Numbered from the stretch's first letter, positions 33,177 through 45,227 are shown. The stretch is DNA of 64,000 bases from Plantago ovata (GCA_028274465.1 CM051458.1:18553566-18617565), one strand, 5' to 3'. The notes: generated by a model from the sequence alone, not told the origin. Program-made: numbers and translations.

Positions 33177-34498
33177 CTAATCATCGGGATGGTAGTCCCC
33201 ATAAAAGTCACTCCACATGTCATTCATGAGCTCATTGGACTGTCGTAGAGCTTCCTGCTGTTGCTGGATCAGCTGTTGCTGCTCCCACATGTGCTGCCTA
33301 TCCTCTCGGCGATGCTCCTCGAATATCTCCCAATCGCGGTTGTGCTGGACAATGTGCCTGTCGATGTCCTGTCGCATGGCCGCGTTGTTGGCATCAATCC
33401 TGTCGAAACGGCTGTCGAGGTAGGTACGGAATTCGGAGAAGTCAAATCCTCCAGACCCCTGTGGTGCTCCAGCTGGTACATGCGGTGCATGATGGACAAA
33501 TGGAATATCTGGAATCGGGGCTTCGCCAACATCGGCCTCCATAGCATCCTCATGATCGGAATCATTTGGCTGGAATGGCCCTCGTACATCAGCAGCGGCT
33601 GCTGTGGGGTTCCTCAACTGATACCTGTTGAGCTGTACCTCAATGGTCGAGGGTGAAAGGGCAGCGACCTCACAATCCCCCTCCTCAATATCGTCGACCC
33701 CATGATATTTGCAGTAGGCTGTGATGAAGCTCGGGAAGATGAAAGGCTTCCTCTTCTTTTCCAAGTGGCGCTCGTACTCCTCATACATAATGCGCCCTAT
33801 GTCGATCTGATGTCCGTCTATGAGGCAGTAGAGGAGCTCGGCGTAGTAGGGCTGAATCCATGTGTCATTCTTCCTCGGGATCAAGTCGGAGATGCAAAAT
33901 TTCATCATCACCTTAGCTTCGATGCTAAGGTCGCTATAACTGATTCGTCCAGGTGCTGCCCCAACTTCCGGATATCTGTACTCCCTGTTGCAGATCACGT
34001 CGGTAATGTGTCTCCCGATCCCCCTAGCGGTCCTCGAATACAAGTAAGCGTGGTCGCTCTCTGTGAATTCCAAGTTCCCGAAATGGATGAAGGAAGAAAT
34101 GTACTTTGGGTTCCATGGTATAATCAGGCCTCGGACTAACACCCCATCTTCTCGTCGAGATCCGTGTACCCAATGTAGAAATCTCGGAGGAGGCTTTCGT
34201 CGTAGCCTTTGATCCTGTCGGAACTGTACCATGCCCAATTCCTTTGTGACCCCAAACTTGACAGCGTCCTATATCCCGCTCTATTCGCTGCGGACACAGG
34301 AATGTCAATCCTCCTATCGGGGATGATCGACCTTCCTCCATCGGCAATCTCCGCCTCTAGCCATTGTCGCACCTCTATCACAGTGGCAGACAACTCGTAC
34401 AAATCGTGAGATGGTTGGGAGCTTGATGCCACTCCCTTCCCCTTTTTGCTAGAGCCGGCTCTCCTTGTCCTCGGTGCCATGATTCCTACAAACAGCAA
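33177..34498 (-). pseudogene. Athila-like ORF2 (putative plant transposon protein domain)
   Basis: Starts MAPRTRRAGSSKKGKG, a basic N-terminus. The conserved region has LLRDFYIGY, LIIPWNPKYISSF, the block SIEAKVMMKFCISDLIPR, then YYAELLYCLIDGHQIDIGRI and PFIFPSFITAYCKYHGV. This matches the plant transposon protein domain found in Athila-type elements and related repeats; its function is unknown. The C-terminal third is Gln/Glu-rich with a probable coiled coil (MWEQQQLIQQQQEAL). A one-base deletion in a G run near 34142 splits the frame. No transmembrane segment is evident, so I do not call it envelope. Confidence 0.75.
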
Positions 34499-35249
34499 TT
34501 AGTATCTTGTACGATGCTAAACAGACCTATGCGTATGTAAATATACGAGTGAACAAACGAGTAAAATTCTCAAAATCCAACTCCTCAAAATCCCAAAGCC
34601 TAGTCTAGCTAATTCATTACGTAACATATCAATGTACTTACTACAATAACATATCACATTATGCTCTTGCTAACAACAAATGCCTTGAATCACAAGGTTC
34701 AATCCATATCATAAAAATCAATTTCTAGCATAAATCCTCAATCTCAACTATCATGCATTCTCCCAATACATCTATCAATTTCATATCAATAAACACATGT
34801 TTAAACAAGGAATGAAAGTAAGAGAGACAATCTCCTAACAAGACATATATCAACCAATTAGCAAAAATCTCAAATCATCAAACCAAGCCTAATTGAACAT
34901 GTAATTGACAATGAATAACGAATCTAATCACATAAATCATCAACCCATACATCATACAAGCCTAATTGAAGCATAAATCAAAAAATCCCCAAATTGTAAA
35001 AATTAGGGTTCATGTGATAATACCTCAAATCCGAAAATTGAATGAGCTAGGAAGAAATTTGTTCGGATAGAATGAAAGAGCATGCAACGGGCTTCGATTG
35101 AAGCTAAAGAACACACAAAATGATGGAGAGATGAAGAAGTTATGAAGATTTGAAGTTATTTTGAATATGGAGGAAATTTCGGAGTTTGGAGGATGAAAAT
35201 GGAGAAAAATGGGGGTTTGGGGAAGAAACCCCCGATTTTTGTGTTCTAG
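34499..35249 (-). other. Spacer between gag-protease and ORF2, AT-rich part
   Basis: No coding potential recognised. In the position where pol would be in an autonomous Athila there is only this AT-rich sequence and the GC palindromes that follow. It may act as the leader of a subgenomic ORF2 transcript, which is inference. Confidence 0.5.
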
Positions 35250-35385
35250 AGGTGTGGGGCGGTTCGCCCCACACCTGGGCGGACCGCCCCGTGCGGGGCG
35301 AACCGCCCCGCACGCCCAGAGCGCTCGCGCGCGCTCTGGTCTTGGGCGATTCGCCCCATACGTGGGGCGATTCGCCCCCCACTTT
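35250..35385 (-). repeat. Cluster of GGGGCG-NNN-CGCCCC palindromes
   Basis: At least five hairpins with the same core lie in 136 bp. They include 35250-35276 (12 bp perfect arms, loop GTT), 35277-35290 (loop ACC), 35291-35313 (10 bp arms, loop AAC), about 35344-35357 and 35364-35378 (loop ATT). A different one, CCAGAGCGC/GCGCTCTGG, is at 35316-35339. The same core occurs upstream of the LTR TATA box. Confidence 0.85.
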
Positions 35386-35704
35386 TAGGTGGGAGACGAA
35401 CGTTTTTTGAAAATAAAATGCGATTTTAAGTCCCCGAAAAATCATTTTCCTCAAAACATCACTCGAAAAGTCGCACTCGAATACAACATATGCACATACG
35501 ACACAGAACCGAACAAATTCACATGTGAAAAGCAAATTGTTCAAGTATGAATGCATGCAATAAAGCGGTAAAGAAAGCGATAAAAACCCCGGGTTGCCTC
35601 CCGGATAGCGCCTTTGTTTAAAGTCTCTGACTCGACTCCTGTCTTCGCCTATCTTTTCCTTCTGAGGGTACTAGACTTCCCTTCATGATTCTCCTTCCCG
35701 TGCT

Positions 35705-37641
35705 TTAATCCTGTGAATAAGAGTGAACATAGACGTTAAGACCACTATAATCAATAGTGTTAGAAGTATCGGGTGGATCAGGTGGATCAGATATGGCTTG
35801 CAACACATGTTGCTTGCCATCCACTTCGATAGTGCAAGTCCTTCGGTAGATGTCCATTACGGAGTGTAGCTTAGTCAAGAATGTACGTCCTAAGAGTATG
35901 ACATCCCCCGTTCCTGGTGCTGATGCTGGCATAATTACAAAATCGGTGTGGACAGAGGCTTCACCAATTTTGACTAATACATTCTTCACAACGCCTTCGG
36001 GTTTCACAAGGGATCCATCCGCCAGTTGCACAATAGCCTTATGCACAGTTAGTTCTCCAAGGTTACTCTTCTCAAAAACATTCAAAGGGAGCACATTAGA
36101 GTAGGATCCTGTGTCTAGTGTGGCTCGGACATCTTCGAGCTCCCCAATCCCGACCTTAACATCGAAACTCTCAGGGAGTGGTTCGGGATCCTCTTGCTCC
36201 TCTTCACTCTTGTTAGTACCAAGGTCCTTTTCTTCTTCTTCGGCCTGTGGGGGCAATTCCCTCTTGCAACTCTCGCTCTTAGCAACCTTCTTGATGGTGA
36301 TTTCAACAGGTAGATCACCTACTAAGTTAATGGACAACGACTTCTCAGTGTTGCTAGGCAGTTTGCCTTGCTCCCTACTTGCTCCTCGGTCGATCAACTC
36401 TTGCAACTTTTGATGGGCAAGCCTAGTGCTCTCTTCCAACTTATCGAGCCTTGCCCTAGTCTTCTCAGAATCTTCTTCATAACGTTTGAGAAAACTTTGT
36501 GTGTGATCAACCATCTTCTGCAAGTTCTCCATCAGTTGAGCCGACTTCGACTTCGGTGGCTCTTTCGGAGCGGAGTTTTCGCAGTGATCATTACCATAGT
36601 TTAGCCTACTACGGTCTTGGTTAGGTCCATAAGTTTGGTTAGCTGTTGCATATCCTTGATTGTTACGGTATCCTCTTCTCCAAAATCCACCTCGAGGATT
36701 CCTACCGTCTTGTCCGTAGCTAACTTCCTGAGTACCAAACTCCGTAGCAAAGGCTTCTTCTTCTCCTCCTCGAGCCCAGTTGCCATCATCGTATGCCAGC
36801 TCCGATCTACACATATGAGCCCCATGCCCATAGTTCTTGCATATTCGGCATACTTCGTTCGAAACAGTTGTTCCGGTGGCGCTCTTGAGGACTTGCTTCA
36901 ATTCGTTGGTAAAGCACTCGAATTGATCCCCATTCCCCCTGTACATAGGGGCTTCTTGAGTCGGTGGAGCTTCAGGTCCACGTCTCCTAACCATTGCTCT
37001 TGGGTCCTTGAACTGCGAACCCTTAGCAAGCCTTTCGAAAACTGCCCAGACGGCTTCTGCGGTTTCCTCCCAAATATTGCCTCGGCATTGGAAATCCACC
37101 ACTTGTTGGTTCTCGAAGGTTAGTCCATTGTAGAAGTGTTGGACTAGGTCAGAAAGTTCAAAACCATGGTGAGGGCACTTGTTCGTGAGATCTTGGAACC
37201 TCTCGAACGCGGTGTAGATGGTCTCATCATAGTCTTGCTTGAATCCAGTGATCTGCGCCTTAAGCGCGGTAGTCAGAGTGTGTGGGAAGTATTCTCCATG
37301 AAAGCTGAAAAAAACTTTTCCCAAGTGTCCAGCGAGCCTGCTGGAAGAGAACTCAGCCATGACTTGGCTCTGTCGCCAAGTCCCATAGCAAAAACCTTCA
37401 TCCTTAACTCATCCGTTGTTATGTCAGCTCCGGGTCGTGGGAGTTGGTTGACGAAATCATCGATATCGTGCAAGTACCCCATCACATCTTCCCTTGATAA
37501 GCCATAGAACCTCGGAAGTTGTTGGAATGCGTGGTTCTTGATCTCCAGATCTCGGGTTGCAGACGAAAGAACTATCGCCGGTCCCCTCATACGATCCTTG
37601 GTGGGTTGTACCCATGCCTTCAGTGGTCTAGCTTCTGCCAT
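35705..37641 (-). pseudogene. Athila-like copy 1: gag and aspartic protease
   Basis: Starts MAEARPLKAWVQPTKDRM at 37641 and reads through the capsid segment (FAMGLGDRAKSWLSSLPAGS) until a shift in a T run near 37310. It continues at 37360-35705 (CPHHGFELSDLVQHFYNGL). A CX2CX4HX4C knuckle, CRICKNYGHGAHMC, is about 165 residues into the second frame. After a Glu-rich linker comes the protease, RATLDTGSYSNVLPLNVF with the catalytic D-T-G, flap IVQLADGSLVKP and ILLGRTFL. The frame then ends without any RT. Apart from the single shift it is open. Confidence 0.88.
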
Positions 37642-37922
37642 TCCGTCGATTTCCTTGAATGACTAATAGAGATTCAGAGAAATCGGTTTCCTCTATTCCT
37701 CTAGTGCGCGCCTTTCAAGTAGTCGCCTTCTTTGGTGGTAGACTTATCGATCTCAGCAATTGAATAGCAAGCGGTGTTCCTGCAGAACGTGTATGCGGCA
37801 TACACTATCTGTGACAGACTAGGAAAGGTGTTAGAGAGAGATTAAAAGGAAAACTAAAACTAATAGAATTAGGAATCTAAAGCTGTAATATAAACAAATT
37901 AAACAGAAAAAAGGAGTATAGT

Positions 37923-37939
37923 CCCCGGCAACGGCGCCA
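37923..37939 (-). promoter_or_regulatory. Primer binding site, tRNA-Asp type
   Basis: In sense TGGCGCCGTTGCCGGGG, three bases after the LTR end. It is complementary to the 3' end of plant tRNA-Asp, the usual primer of Athila elements. Confidence 0.85.
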
Positions 37940-37942
37940 ATT

Positions 37943-39184
37943 TGATGAACGTGTCAGATCAGTCAAATAAAATTTGTAATTAGCCAAAGGCAATCCACAA
38001 CTACAACGAAAACCGTAGTGTAGTAGTAGAATGACTCGAGTGTCGTTCTCTCAGGACTATACTAGCTTTATCAAATCTAATTAAGAAATAAAACAGCAGA
38101 AGAAAGCAATAGGGGGTTTCAAGCAGATAATGGAGATTGGTGATAGTATGGTCCTTCTTAACATAAGGTCGATAATCATGCATAAATTCCTCGGTCTTGC
38201 ATAGAGATCTTTGAATCAATCTAGTGTCCTGTTGCAAGTATTAAGCACTACGAAGATAATTTGGTCTGACTTGTCAACAAAACGTCCTAATGTGTTCCGT
38301 AATTATTCAACACTACGAAGATAATTGGTCTGATGGTCGACAGTGTCCAGTGTGCATAATGATCAATACAACATACGAGAATTTTGGTTACAACTGATCA
38401 ACGAAATAAAGCAATGACACGGAGTATAATGCGCGATATAGCCATTAGCATGATTATCTTCCCTCGCTAAGATTCACATACTACCACCAACGATAAGTTT
38501 AGCTACTCATAATAGGCATGCAATCAATAGAAATCATAGAAGAAAACATATTGAAAGAATAAAATAAGTAGATAAAACTGTAAGATACAAAGTTACCGAA
38601 GGTTGTCAATCTCCGGATGATTGCGATCCTACGCGCTCCAATCTGCTATGAAAAAGTATCCCCTAAGCTATGGAACTCCCAGGACAGGCCCGGGAAGTTC
38701 CTACCTAAAACTATAGAGAGAGGTGAGAAAGTAGGCTTGGAAAGATATGATTTTCGGAGAGAAAACTGAGCACTATATATAGGCCCCGAATTATCTCTGG
38801 GGCGGTTCGCTCTGCTGGGGCGGTTCGCCCCCCAGTATTTCGCGGAATTTCCGCGTTTTTCGACGCGGATTTGGATTTCTTCACCTTTTCGGACTCGTTT
38901 ATGACTTCTAGTAGCCTTCTAACCTCCAGATTCGGCCCTAGACTCCAAATCCTATCCGGAAACCTTCAGATACTCCAAATAGGCTTCTGGAACACCAATT
39001 CCTTGTAGACTTCAATATAATTGCCGGAAATCTCCGAATTTCAACCAAAACCTGTAAAATAAAATCTAAAGGGAAACGTGACACTATTCTAATAAAATGT
39101 ACTAAAATATAGCTAAATTAACATAGAGGATAGCTAAAATAGGTGAAAAAGACTCGAATGAAAGTGTAAAATACACATTCATCA
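37943..39184 (-). repeat. 5' LTR of Athila-like copy 1 (1242 bp)
   Basis: Bounded by TGATGAA and TTCATCA, so its ends are themselves inverted repeats. It ends exactly at the assembly gap. TATA at 38773-38782, with palindromes at 38799-38810 and 38817-38831 on its upstream side in sense. Confidence 0.9.
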
Positions 39185-39284
39185 NNNNNNNNNNNNNNNN
39201 NNNNNNNNNNNNNNNNNNNNNNNNNNNNNNNNNNNNNNNNNNNNNNNNNNNNNNNNNNNNNNNNNNNNNNNNNNNNNNNNNNNN
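39185..39284. other. Assembly gap (100 N)
   Basis: Its left edge coincides with the terminal base of an Athila-like LTR. Its right edge lies inside the protease region of an oppositely oriented copy, whose 5' half is therefore missing. Confidence 0.98.
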
Positions 39285-39850
39285 TTGGTCTGACGTAAGT
39301 GATGAGGAGCAAGAGGATCCCGAACCCGCCCTAAAAGTTTTTGATGTTAAGGAGGGATTGGTGAGCTTGAAGATGTTCGTGCCACACTACGACACAGGGA
39401 CCTACTCAAACATATTCCTTTGAATGTGTTTGAAAAGAGTAACCTTGGAAAACTATCTGAGCAAAGGGCTATTGTGCAACTGGCGGATGGATCATTTATG
39501 AGACCCGAAGGAGTTGTGAAAATGTGGTGGTCAAGATTGGTGAAAGCTTCTGTATAACCCAATTTTTGTTTATGCCGGCGTCTGCACCTGGAACGGGGGA
39601 TGTCATACTCTAGGGCGAACATTCTTGACTAACTACGCTCCGTGATGGACATCTACCAAAGAACTTGCACCATTGAATGGATGGCAAGCAACACGTGTTG
39701 CACGCCATATCTGATCCACCTGATCCGCCCGATATTTCTTTCACTACTACACTATGTGGTCTTGCAGCCTATATTCTTTCTTATTCACAGGGACCGCAAA
39801 AAGAAGAGATAGGCGCAGACAGGAGTCGAGTCAAAGACTTTAAACAATGA
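39285..39850 (+). pseudogene. Athila-like copy 2: protease remnant
   Basis: Traces of the Glu-rich linker, then a protease core with shifts around the DTG segment (about 39385-39405), the ATIVQL-type flap near 39465-39500 (ADGSFMRPEG) and the MPASAPGTGDVI segment near 39570-39610. At least three indels relative to copy 1. Confidence 0.8.
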
Positions 39851-40069
39851 CGCTATCCGGGAGGCAACCCGGAATTTTATCGCTTTCTTTACTGCTTTTT
39901 CTGCATGCATTCATTCTTGAACTATTTGCTTCTCGTATGCGAATTGTTCATATCTGTGTCGTATATGCTTATGTTTGAGTGATATTTTTCGAGTGGTTTT
40001 TGAAAAAATTGGTTCGGGGATTAAACCGCATTTTCTGACGACGGAAGCCGTCCCCCCGCATCGGGGAGC

Positions 40070-40110
40070 ATGGGGCGAACCGCCCCCATGAGGGGCGAAC
40101 CGCCCCACGG
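40070..40110 (+). repeat. GGGGCG-AAC-CGCCCC palindromes of Athila-like copy 2
   Basis: Two hairpins: one within CATGGGGCG...CGCCCCCATG (about 40070-40090, one bulge) and GGGGCGAACCGCCCC (about 40092-40106). Same position relative to protease as the larger cluster of copy 1. Confidence 0.8.
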
Positions 40111-42300
40111 CTCCAGAAACTTAAAAACGCGGATTTCTTCCCCTTTACCTCATTTTCTTCATATTTCATTCATTCCTCCTCCCAAAAAACCGAAAATCGC
40201 GATTTCAACTTCAAATCTTCATAACTTCTTCGTTTCTTCTTGACCAAATTTAGTGTTCTTTAGCTTAAATCGAAGCCTATTACATGATCTATCTTTCCAT
40301 CCGAACAGATTTCGTCCTAATGCATTAGATTTTCAGATCTGAGGTATCATTCTAAGAACCTAATTTTCGAATTTGGGGGTTTTCTAATTTGAGCTTCAAT
40401 TATGCTTGTTTGATGCATGGGTATGTTGTTTGTGTGATTAGAAGTGTTATTTACTATCAATTGCATGCTCAATTTTGCTTGATTGTTGATTTGGGATTTT
40501 CTCCTAGATGATATATCTGTTATGCAATATGTCTTTATCTTTGATTTTCTTGCATATGATTGTGTTTATTGATGTAATATGTTGTGGATTTGACGATAGA
40601 ATGCTTATTGTTGAGTATGAGGATTTATGATGATCGAATTTTTCGCTACTATGGTATGAATGAATTGAGCCTAGTTATCTAGGGTATTGGTTGTCTAGTA
40701 AGAGCATGATGTGATGTATTGCATGTAGTAGTTACATTGGTATGTGCATGATGTGGAAGCTAGGCTAGACATTAAAGGTTTGGGGAGCTCGATTGTTGAT
40801 TTTATCACTTGTGGTTTTGCTCTTACACTAGCATATGCATGAGTCAGTTTTGTGTCATGAGGTACTAACTGTTGTTTGCAGGAGCCATGCCATGAAAGGA
40901 GCATTCCCGTATGATTACGTGAGTAATTTGGAGGGGATCGATTACAACCATGTCAAGAAAGTGACCTCGTTAGATGTGCGTTCGAGCCAAGGGTTTTTGC
41001 AACAACGTCGTGGATTATCCAAGAGGAGGAGCTAGAGTACACCTGGAGTAAGGACTCCTATGCCTATTCATGCACCACCGAAGGGACAGAAACCATTATA
41101 CGTCAGCACTCCATCACGAGGATGCAAAGTTCGAGTGAACTGGAAGGCACCGGGCAGTCTAGCCGCGACGGATTCAATCTTGAGTCCGCAGTTGCTAGAA
41201 GGTTCCGAAGCGCTAGCTTGGTTCCAAACATAATGACATGGGTCCCCAGTCCCTCGTTAGGGCAACCCTTGACTGCCTCTAAAGGGAGCATCATATAGAC
41301 ATCGGGAGCGTCCAACTGAGAGAATGTGGTCGACAAGGAAAAAAGGTAGACAACCTCTGAATATCCGATCAGCCTACTGTAACCTTCTCGTGGTGTAAAA
41401 CGTTGGAGGGGGAGGTCCTGATACCACTGCCCTTTCCTTCCCCTTAACAGTTCACAACCTATTGGAGGGCTACAGGATGGAGGATTCCATAACAGAGGCA
41501 GCCAATCTTGAAGATTCCCTTCGAACTAACTCTACTAGTGACGATGTGCGTGACAGTAGTGACAATGAAGGCAATAGGGCAATGATGATAAGGTGGTTGA
41601 TTGGTCCTATCCGATCTAATTGATGGAACTACCGCCACTACCCAATCCCGATGATCACCCTATAAGGCTTCCAGAGCAGTCCCAATAAATCACAAACAGC
41701 ATACTCAGCCGACCGAGGCCAAACCATGGGGTAACATCTAGTATCACATCTTATTTCCTCATTTTCTTATTGCTAGGGACTAGCGTTAATGTCATGAGGG
41801 GGGATGGGATTTAAGTGATCTGATGTTGTTAGTTTGGAGCTTGTATTGGTAGGATGAGTATAGTACCTCGCATGCTTTATCCGTCTGCATTTGCATTTGC
41901 ACGTTTTATGCTTTCTTAGATTTTTTAGGTTGCATTCACTACATTCATCCTAGGATAGTCTTGCATGTTTTATATGGAGTTTATTGCCGAATTTTTGAAC
42001 TTTTTTATTGGGTAGATCAACTAACTATGCCATAATCGTATGCTTCATCTCTATGAATTTGTTGAGGTTTTTCTCGCTTGGCTTGTCACATTTATGTATT
42101 GCACTTAGTTAAGCATGGTAGTCTCGACATCACTTAGTGGTGTTTTTCTACTGCGGTTCACGAAGGCCTTTATAATAGGATGATGCATGTTAGGGTCTTA
42201 TGGTTGTTTCCCGAGTAATTATGTACCTAAGAGGCAACAAGTCTACCATGCTTTGAGATTGCTAAATGCCTAGGAAGGAGGTAGTGTGAGTGTTGTGTGA
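40111..42300 (+). other. Athila-like copy 2: AT-rich spacer and degraded ORF2 region
   Basis: 40130-40880 resembles the spacer of copy 1. From about 40880 to 41690 the sequence does not yield the ORF2 domain in any frame I could read, although the end (CCGACCGAGGCCAAACC, near 41710) matches the 3' edge of ORF2 in copy 1. The rest is the shared 3' non-coding region. Confidence 0.5.
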
Positions 42301-42311
42301 TCCTTGTTTAT

Positions 42312-42447
42312 AACCTATTCTTCCGAATAGGTTTGGGGAGGGGGTTACACCATCATTAGACTTGTTTCTGTTTTTCATTTCGTATCGTGAGTTATTTTTT
42401 TCTTTTTCCGTAAATTTTGTACTCCAACCTATTCTTTCGAATAGGTT
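42312..42447 (+). repeat. Two hairpins, each followed by a PPT-like tract
   Basis: AACCTATTC-TTCC-GAATAGGTT (42312-42333) is followed by TGGGGAGGGGG. AACCTATTC-TTTC-GAATAGGTT (42426-42447) is followed by TGGGGAAG. The tracts resemble the real PPT (GGTTTGGGGAG at 43224). Confidence 0.75.
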
Positions 42448-43223
42448 TGGGGAAGTCGTGTGAGTCATTTTGTTTCTTCTTTTGTTATGCTACTCTGCTG
42501 GCTAAAAAAAAAATCGGAAAAAAAAAGAAAATTCCAGAAAAAAAAAGAAAAGGAAAAAAAGAATCTGGAAAGAAAAAAAAGGAAAAAAAAAAGACCCCAA
42601 AAAAGCAAAGAAGGGTCCAAAAAAGAAGCCAAATAGCAGTTAGCAAAGTGTTGAGTCTTTTCCATTCTTGTAATGTTCGTAATCGTGTTGTTTTTCTATT
42701 TTTTATCTTTTTGAGTGTCATCTGTTCTGTTCTAGACCACCCTCGTCCTGCCATTCAGGAAGTGGTGAATAGCTTAAGACTTAACTTGAGAGATGGGTAG
42801 AATAGGGGAGTGTTATCTTTTATAGGGAACCCTCCTTCGTTTGATGAGAGCCAGTACTGGTTCGACCTCTTTTGAGGGAAAGTCTTAACATGGTGGAACA
42901 ACAGTAAGTCCTCAGTTTCATAGGCACGGGGCAACCATTCGTATCTTAGCATGCTTCATTACGTCGTCACTGACTAGGTCCAGGTAGAGAATGTTACGAG
43001 AGACTATCTTGTCTTGACATAAGTGCTTATGTGGATGTGTATAAGTCAATCGAGGTATTCTTCAACCTATATTCATGCTTTGATTTATATGGTTTTTGTT
43101 CATATGTTTTTTGGTAGATTCAGTAGATTAGTTCATTTTATTTGGCATGAGACTCCATTTTGTGTCTTGCATGTTTTTTGTATTAGAGTCTAGCTTAGTT
43201 GCTTGAGGACAAGCAAAGGTTCG

Positions 43224-43235
43224 GTTTGGGGAGTT
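43224..43235 (+). promoter_or_regulatory. Polypurine tract of Athila-like copy 2
   Basis: GTTTGGGGAGTT ends at the base before the LTR start TGATGAATG. Confidence 0.8.
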
Positions 43236-44526
43236 TGATGAATGTGTATTTTACACTTTCATTCGAGTCTTTTTCACCTATTTTAGCTATCCTCTATGCT
43301 TAATTTAGCTATATTTTAGTGCATTTTATTAGAATAGTGTCACGTTTCCCTTTAGATTTTATTTTACAGGTTTTGGTTGAAATTCGAAGATTTCCGGGAA
43401 TTATATTGAAGTAGATAAGGAATTGGTGTTCCAGAAGCCTATTTGGAGTATCTGAAGTTTTTCCGGATAGGATTTGGAGCCTAGGGGCCGAATCTGGAGG
43501 TTAGAAGGCTACTAGAAGACAGAAACCGAGTTCGAAAAGGGGAAGAAATCCAAAAACGCGTCGAAAACGCGGAATTCCGCGAATTTCTCTCTGGGGCGAA
43601 CCGCCCACACCGGGCGAACCGCCGCGTGTGTGAGGCGAACTGCCCCACAATAATTCGAGGTCTATATATAGTTGCTCAGTTTTCTCCGAAAATCATATCT
43701 TCCAGACCTACTTTCTCACCTCTCTCTATAGTTTTAGGTAGGGACTTCCCATAGCCTGTTCTGGGGGTCCGTAGCTTAGGGGACTCTTTTTCATAGCAGT
43801 TTGGAGCTCGTAGGATCGCGATTCTCCGGAGATTGACAACCTTCGGTAACTTTGTATCTTACAGTTTTATTCTACTTATTTTATTATATTCTTTCAACAT
43901 GTTTTCTTCTATGATTTCTGTTGATTGCATGCCTATTATGACTAGCTAAACTTATCGTTGGTGGTAGTATGTGAATTCTTAGCTAAGGGAAGGTAATCAT
44001 GCTAATGGCTATATCGCGCATTATACTCCGTGTCATTGCTTTATTTCGTTGATCAGGCACAACCTAAATTCTCGTATGTTGTATTAATTATTATGCACAA
44101 TTGGACCCTCGTCGACCTGTGCGCGAGTTTATCTTCGTAGTGTTGAATAATTACGGAACACATTAGGACAATAGTGATTGACTTGTCAGACCAATTATCT
44201 TCGTAGTGCTTAATAATTGCAACAGGACACTAGATTGATTCAAAGATCTCTATGCAAGACCGAGGAATTTATGCATGATTATCGACCCGTTATGCTAAGA
44301 AGGATCATACTATCACCAATCTCCATTATCTGCTAGAAACCCCTTTGCTATTTGTTTGCTGTTTTATATTCTAAATTAGATTTGATAAAGCTAGTTATAG
44401 TCCTGAGAGAACGACACTCAAGTCATTCTACTGCTACACTACGGTTTTCGTTGTAGTTGTGGATTGCCTTTGGCTAAATAAAAAATTTATTTGACTGAAT
44501 CCGGAGCACGACATCCGCGTTCATCA
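43236..44526 (+). repeat. 3' LTR of Athila-like copy 2 (1291 bp)
   Basis: Starts TGATGAATGTG and ends CGTTCATCA. TATA box 43663-43670 with three palindromic cores just upstream (43593-43606, 43611-43624, 43632-43646), one more than in copy 1. A short stretch near the end (GAATCCGGAGCACGACATCC) differs from copy 1. Confidence 0.9.
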
Positions 44527-45227
44527 TAGCACTCCCATGCTTCCTTGATATTTCCAACTTCTTGTCCCGTTCCCATCAATGTGGGGAACTTCCATTTGTT
44601 GTGAACTGTGGACACTACGGCCTGAAATTGCGCTAAGGCTGGTCTTCCTATGACCGCGAAGTAATCGAAAGGCATGTCTACGACCACGAAGGGGACGTGG
44701 TGTGTAACTCTCCGAGGGGCCGTTCCCATTGAAACTGTCAAAGTGATGCTTCCCAAGGGCATGATGGGCGGCCCTCCGAAGCCTACTAGAGCACTTCTGA
44801 CTTCTCTAAGACCTTCTTTCGGGTTCATGCGCATCCTCTTCAGAGTGCCCGTAAAGATTAAATTGGTTGAACACCCGGTGTCTACCAGAATTCTCCCCAG
44901 CTTGTAAGATTGTACGTCAAGAACGAGTACCAGTGGTACACTCGGATCGTAAATGTTTCCTCCTCCTGCATGTCTACGAGGGATCTCACTATCATCAAAT
45001 GAGATGACATTGGTACCTGGTGGAGCGACCTGACCATACTTTTCGTGTCGCACCCTCAGGTTGTCGGTCGTGATCTCTCTTTGGTTCTGAGTGTCTCCAC
45101 CCGCGGGCCCTCCAGCTATTGTGAGAGTGTGAATACTCCCATTTATTGGTCGGTTCTCATAATTGTTGAAGTTGTGAATATCATCATAGCCATGATTTCC
45201 TTGGAGGCCTTGGTGATCGCTCCTCAC
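44527..45227 (-). pseudogene. Tat copy 2: aspartic protease
   Basis: ILVDTGCSTNLIF active site and FAVIGRPALAQFQAV are preserved. The frame ends in residues derived from the Athila-like LTR after EAWECY, at the insertion boundary. An indel near 45235-45275 separates it from gag. Confidence 0.87.

Larger units (their letters stand above)
30416..39184 (-). mobile_element. Athila-like gypsy element lacking pol (non-autonomous), copy 1
   Basis: Two LTRs of about 1.23 kb flank an interior with PBS, gag-protease, a GC-palindrome spacer, ORF2 and a purine-rich 3' region with PPT. No reverse transcriptase, RNase H or integrase lies between them. The PBS matches tRNA-Asp as in Athila elements, and the ORF2 type also fits Athila. 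The second copy (39285-44526) has the same pol-less layout, so the loss predates both. The element would need enzymes from a related autonomous element. Confidence 0.85.
39285..44526 (+). mobile_element. Athila-like pol-less element, copy 2 (5' part in gap)
   Basis: Plus-strand copy beginning in the linker before protease and ending with the 3' LTR at 44526, where Tat copy 2 resumes. Protease end, GC palindromes, purine run, hairpins, PPT and LTR are in the same order as in copy 1. No RT or integrase is present. It is more decayed than copy 1, and the conserved ORF2 region is not recognisable. Confidence 0.85.

Noticed and set aside
33177-34498. Calling Athila-like ORF2 an envelope protein
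   Set aside because: No signal peptide or transmembrane segment is visible; the domain is the plant transposon protein type with a Gln-rich tail.
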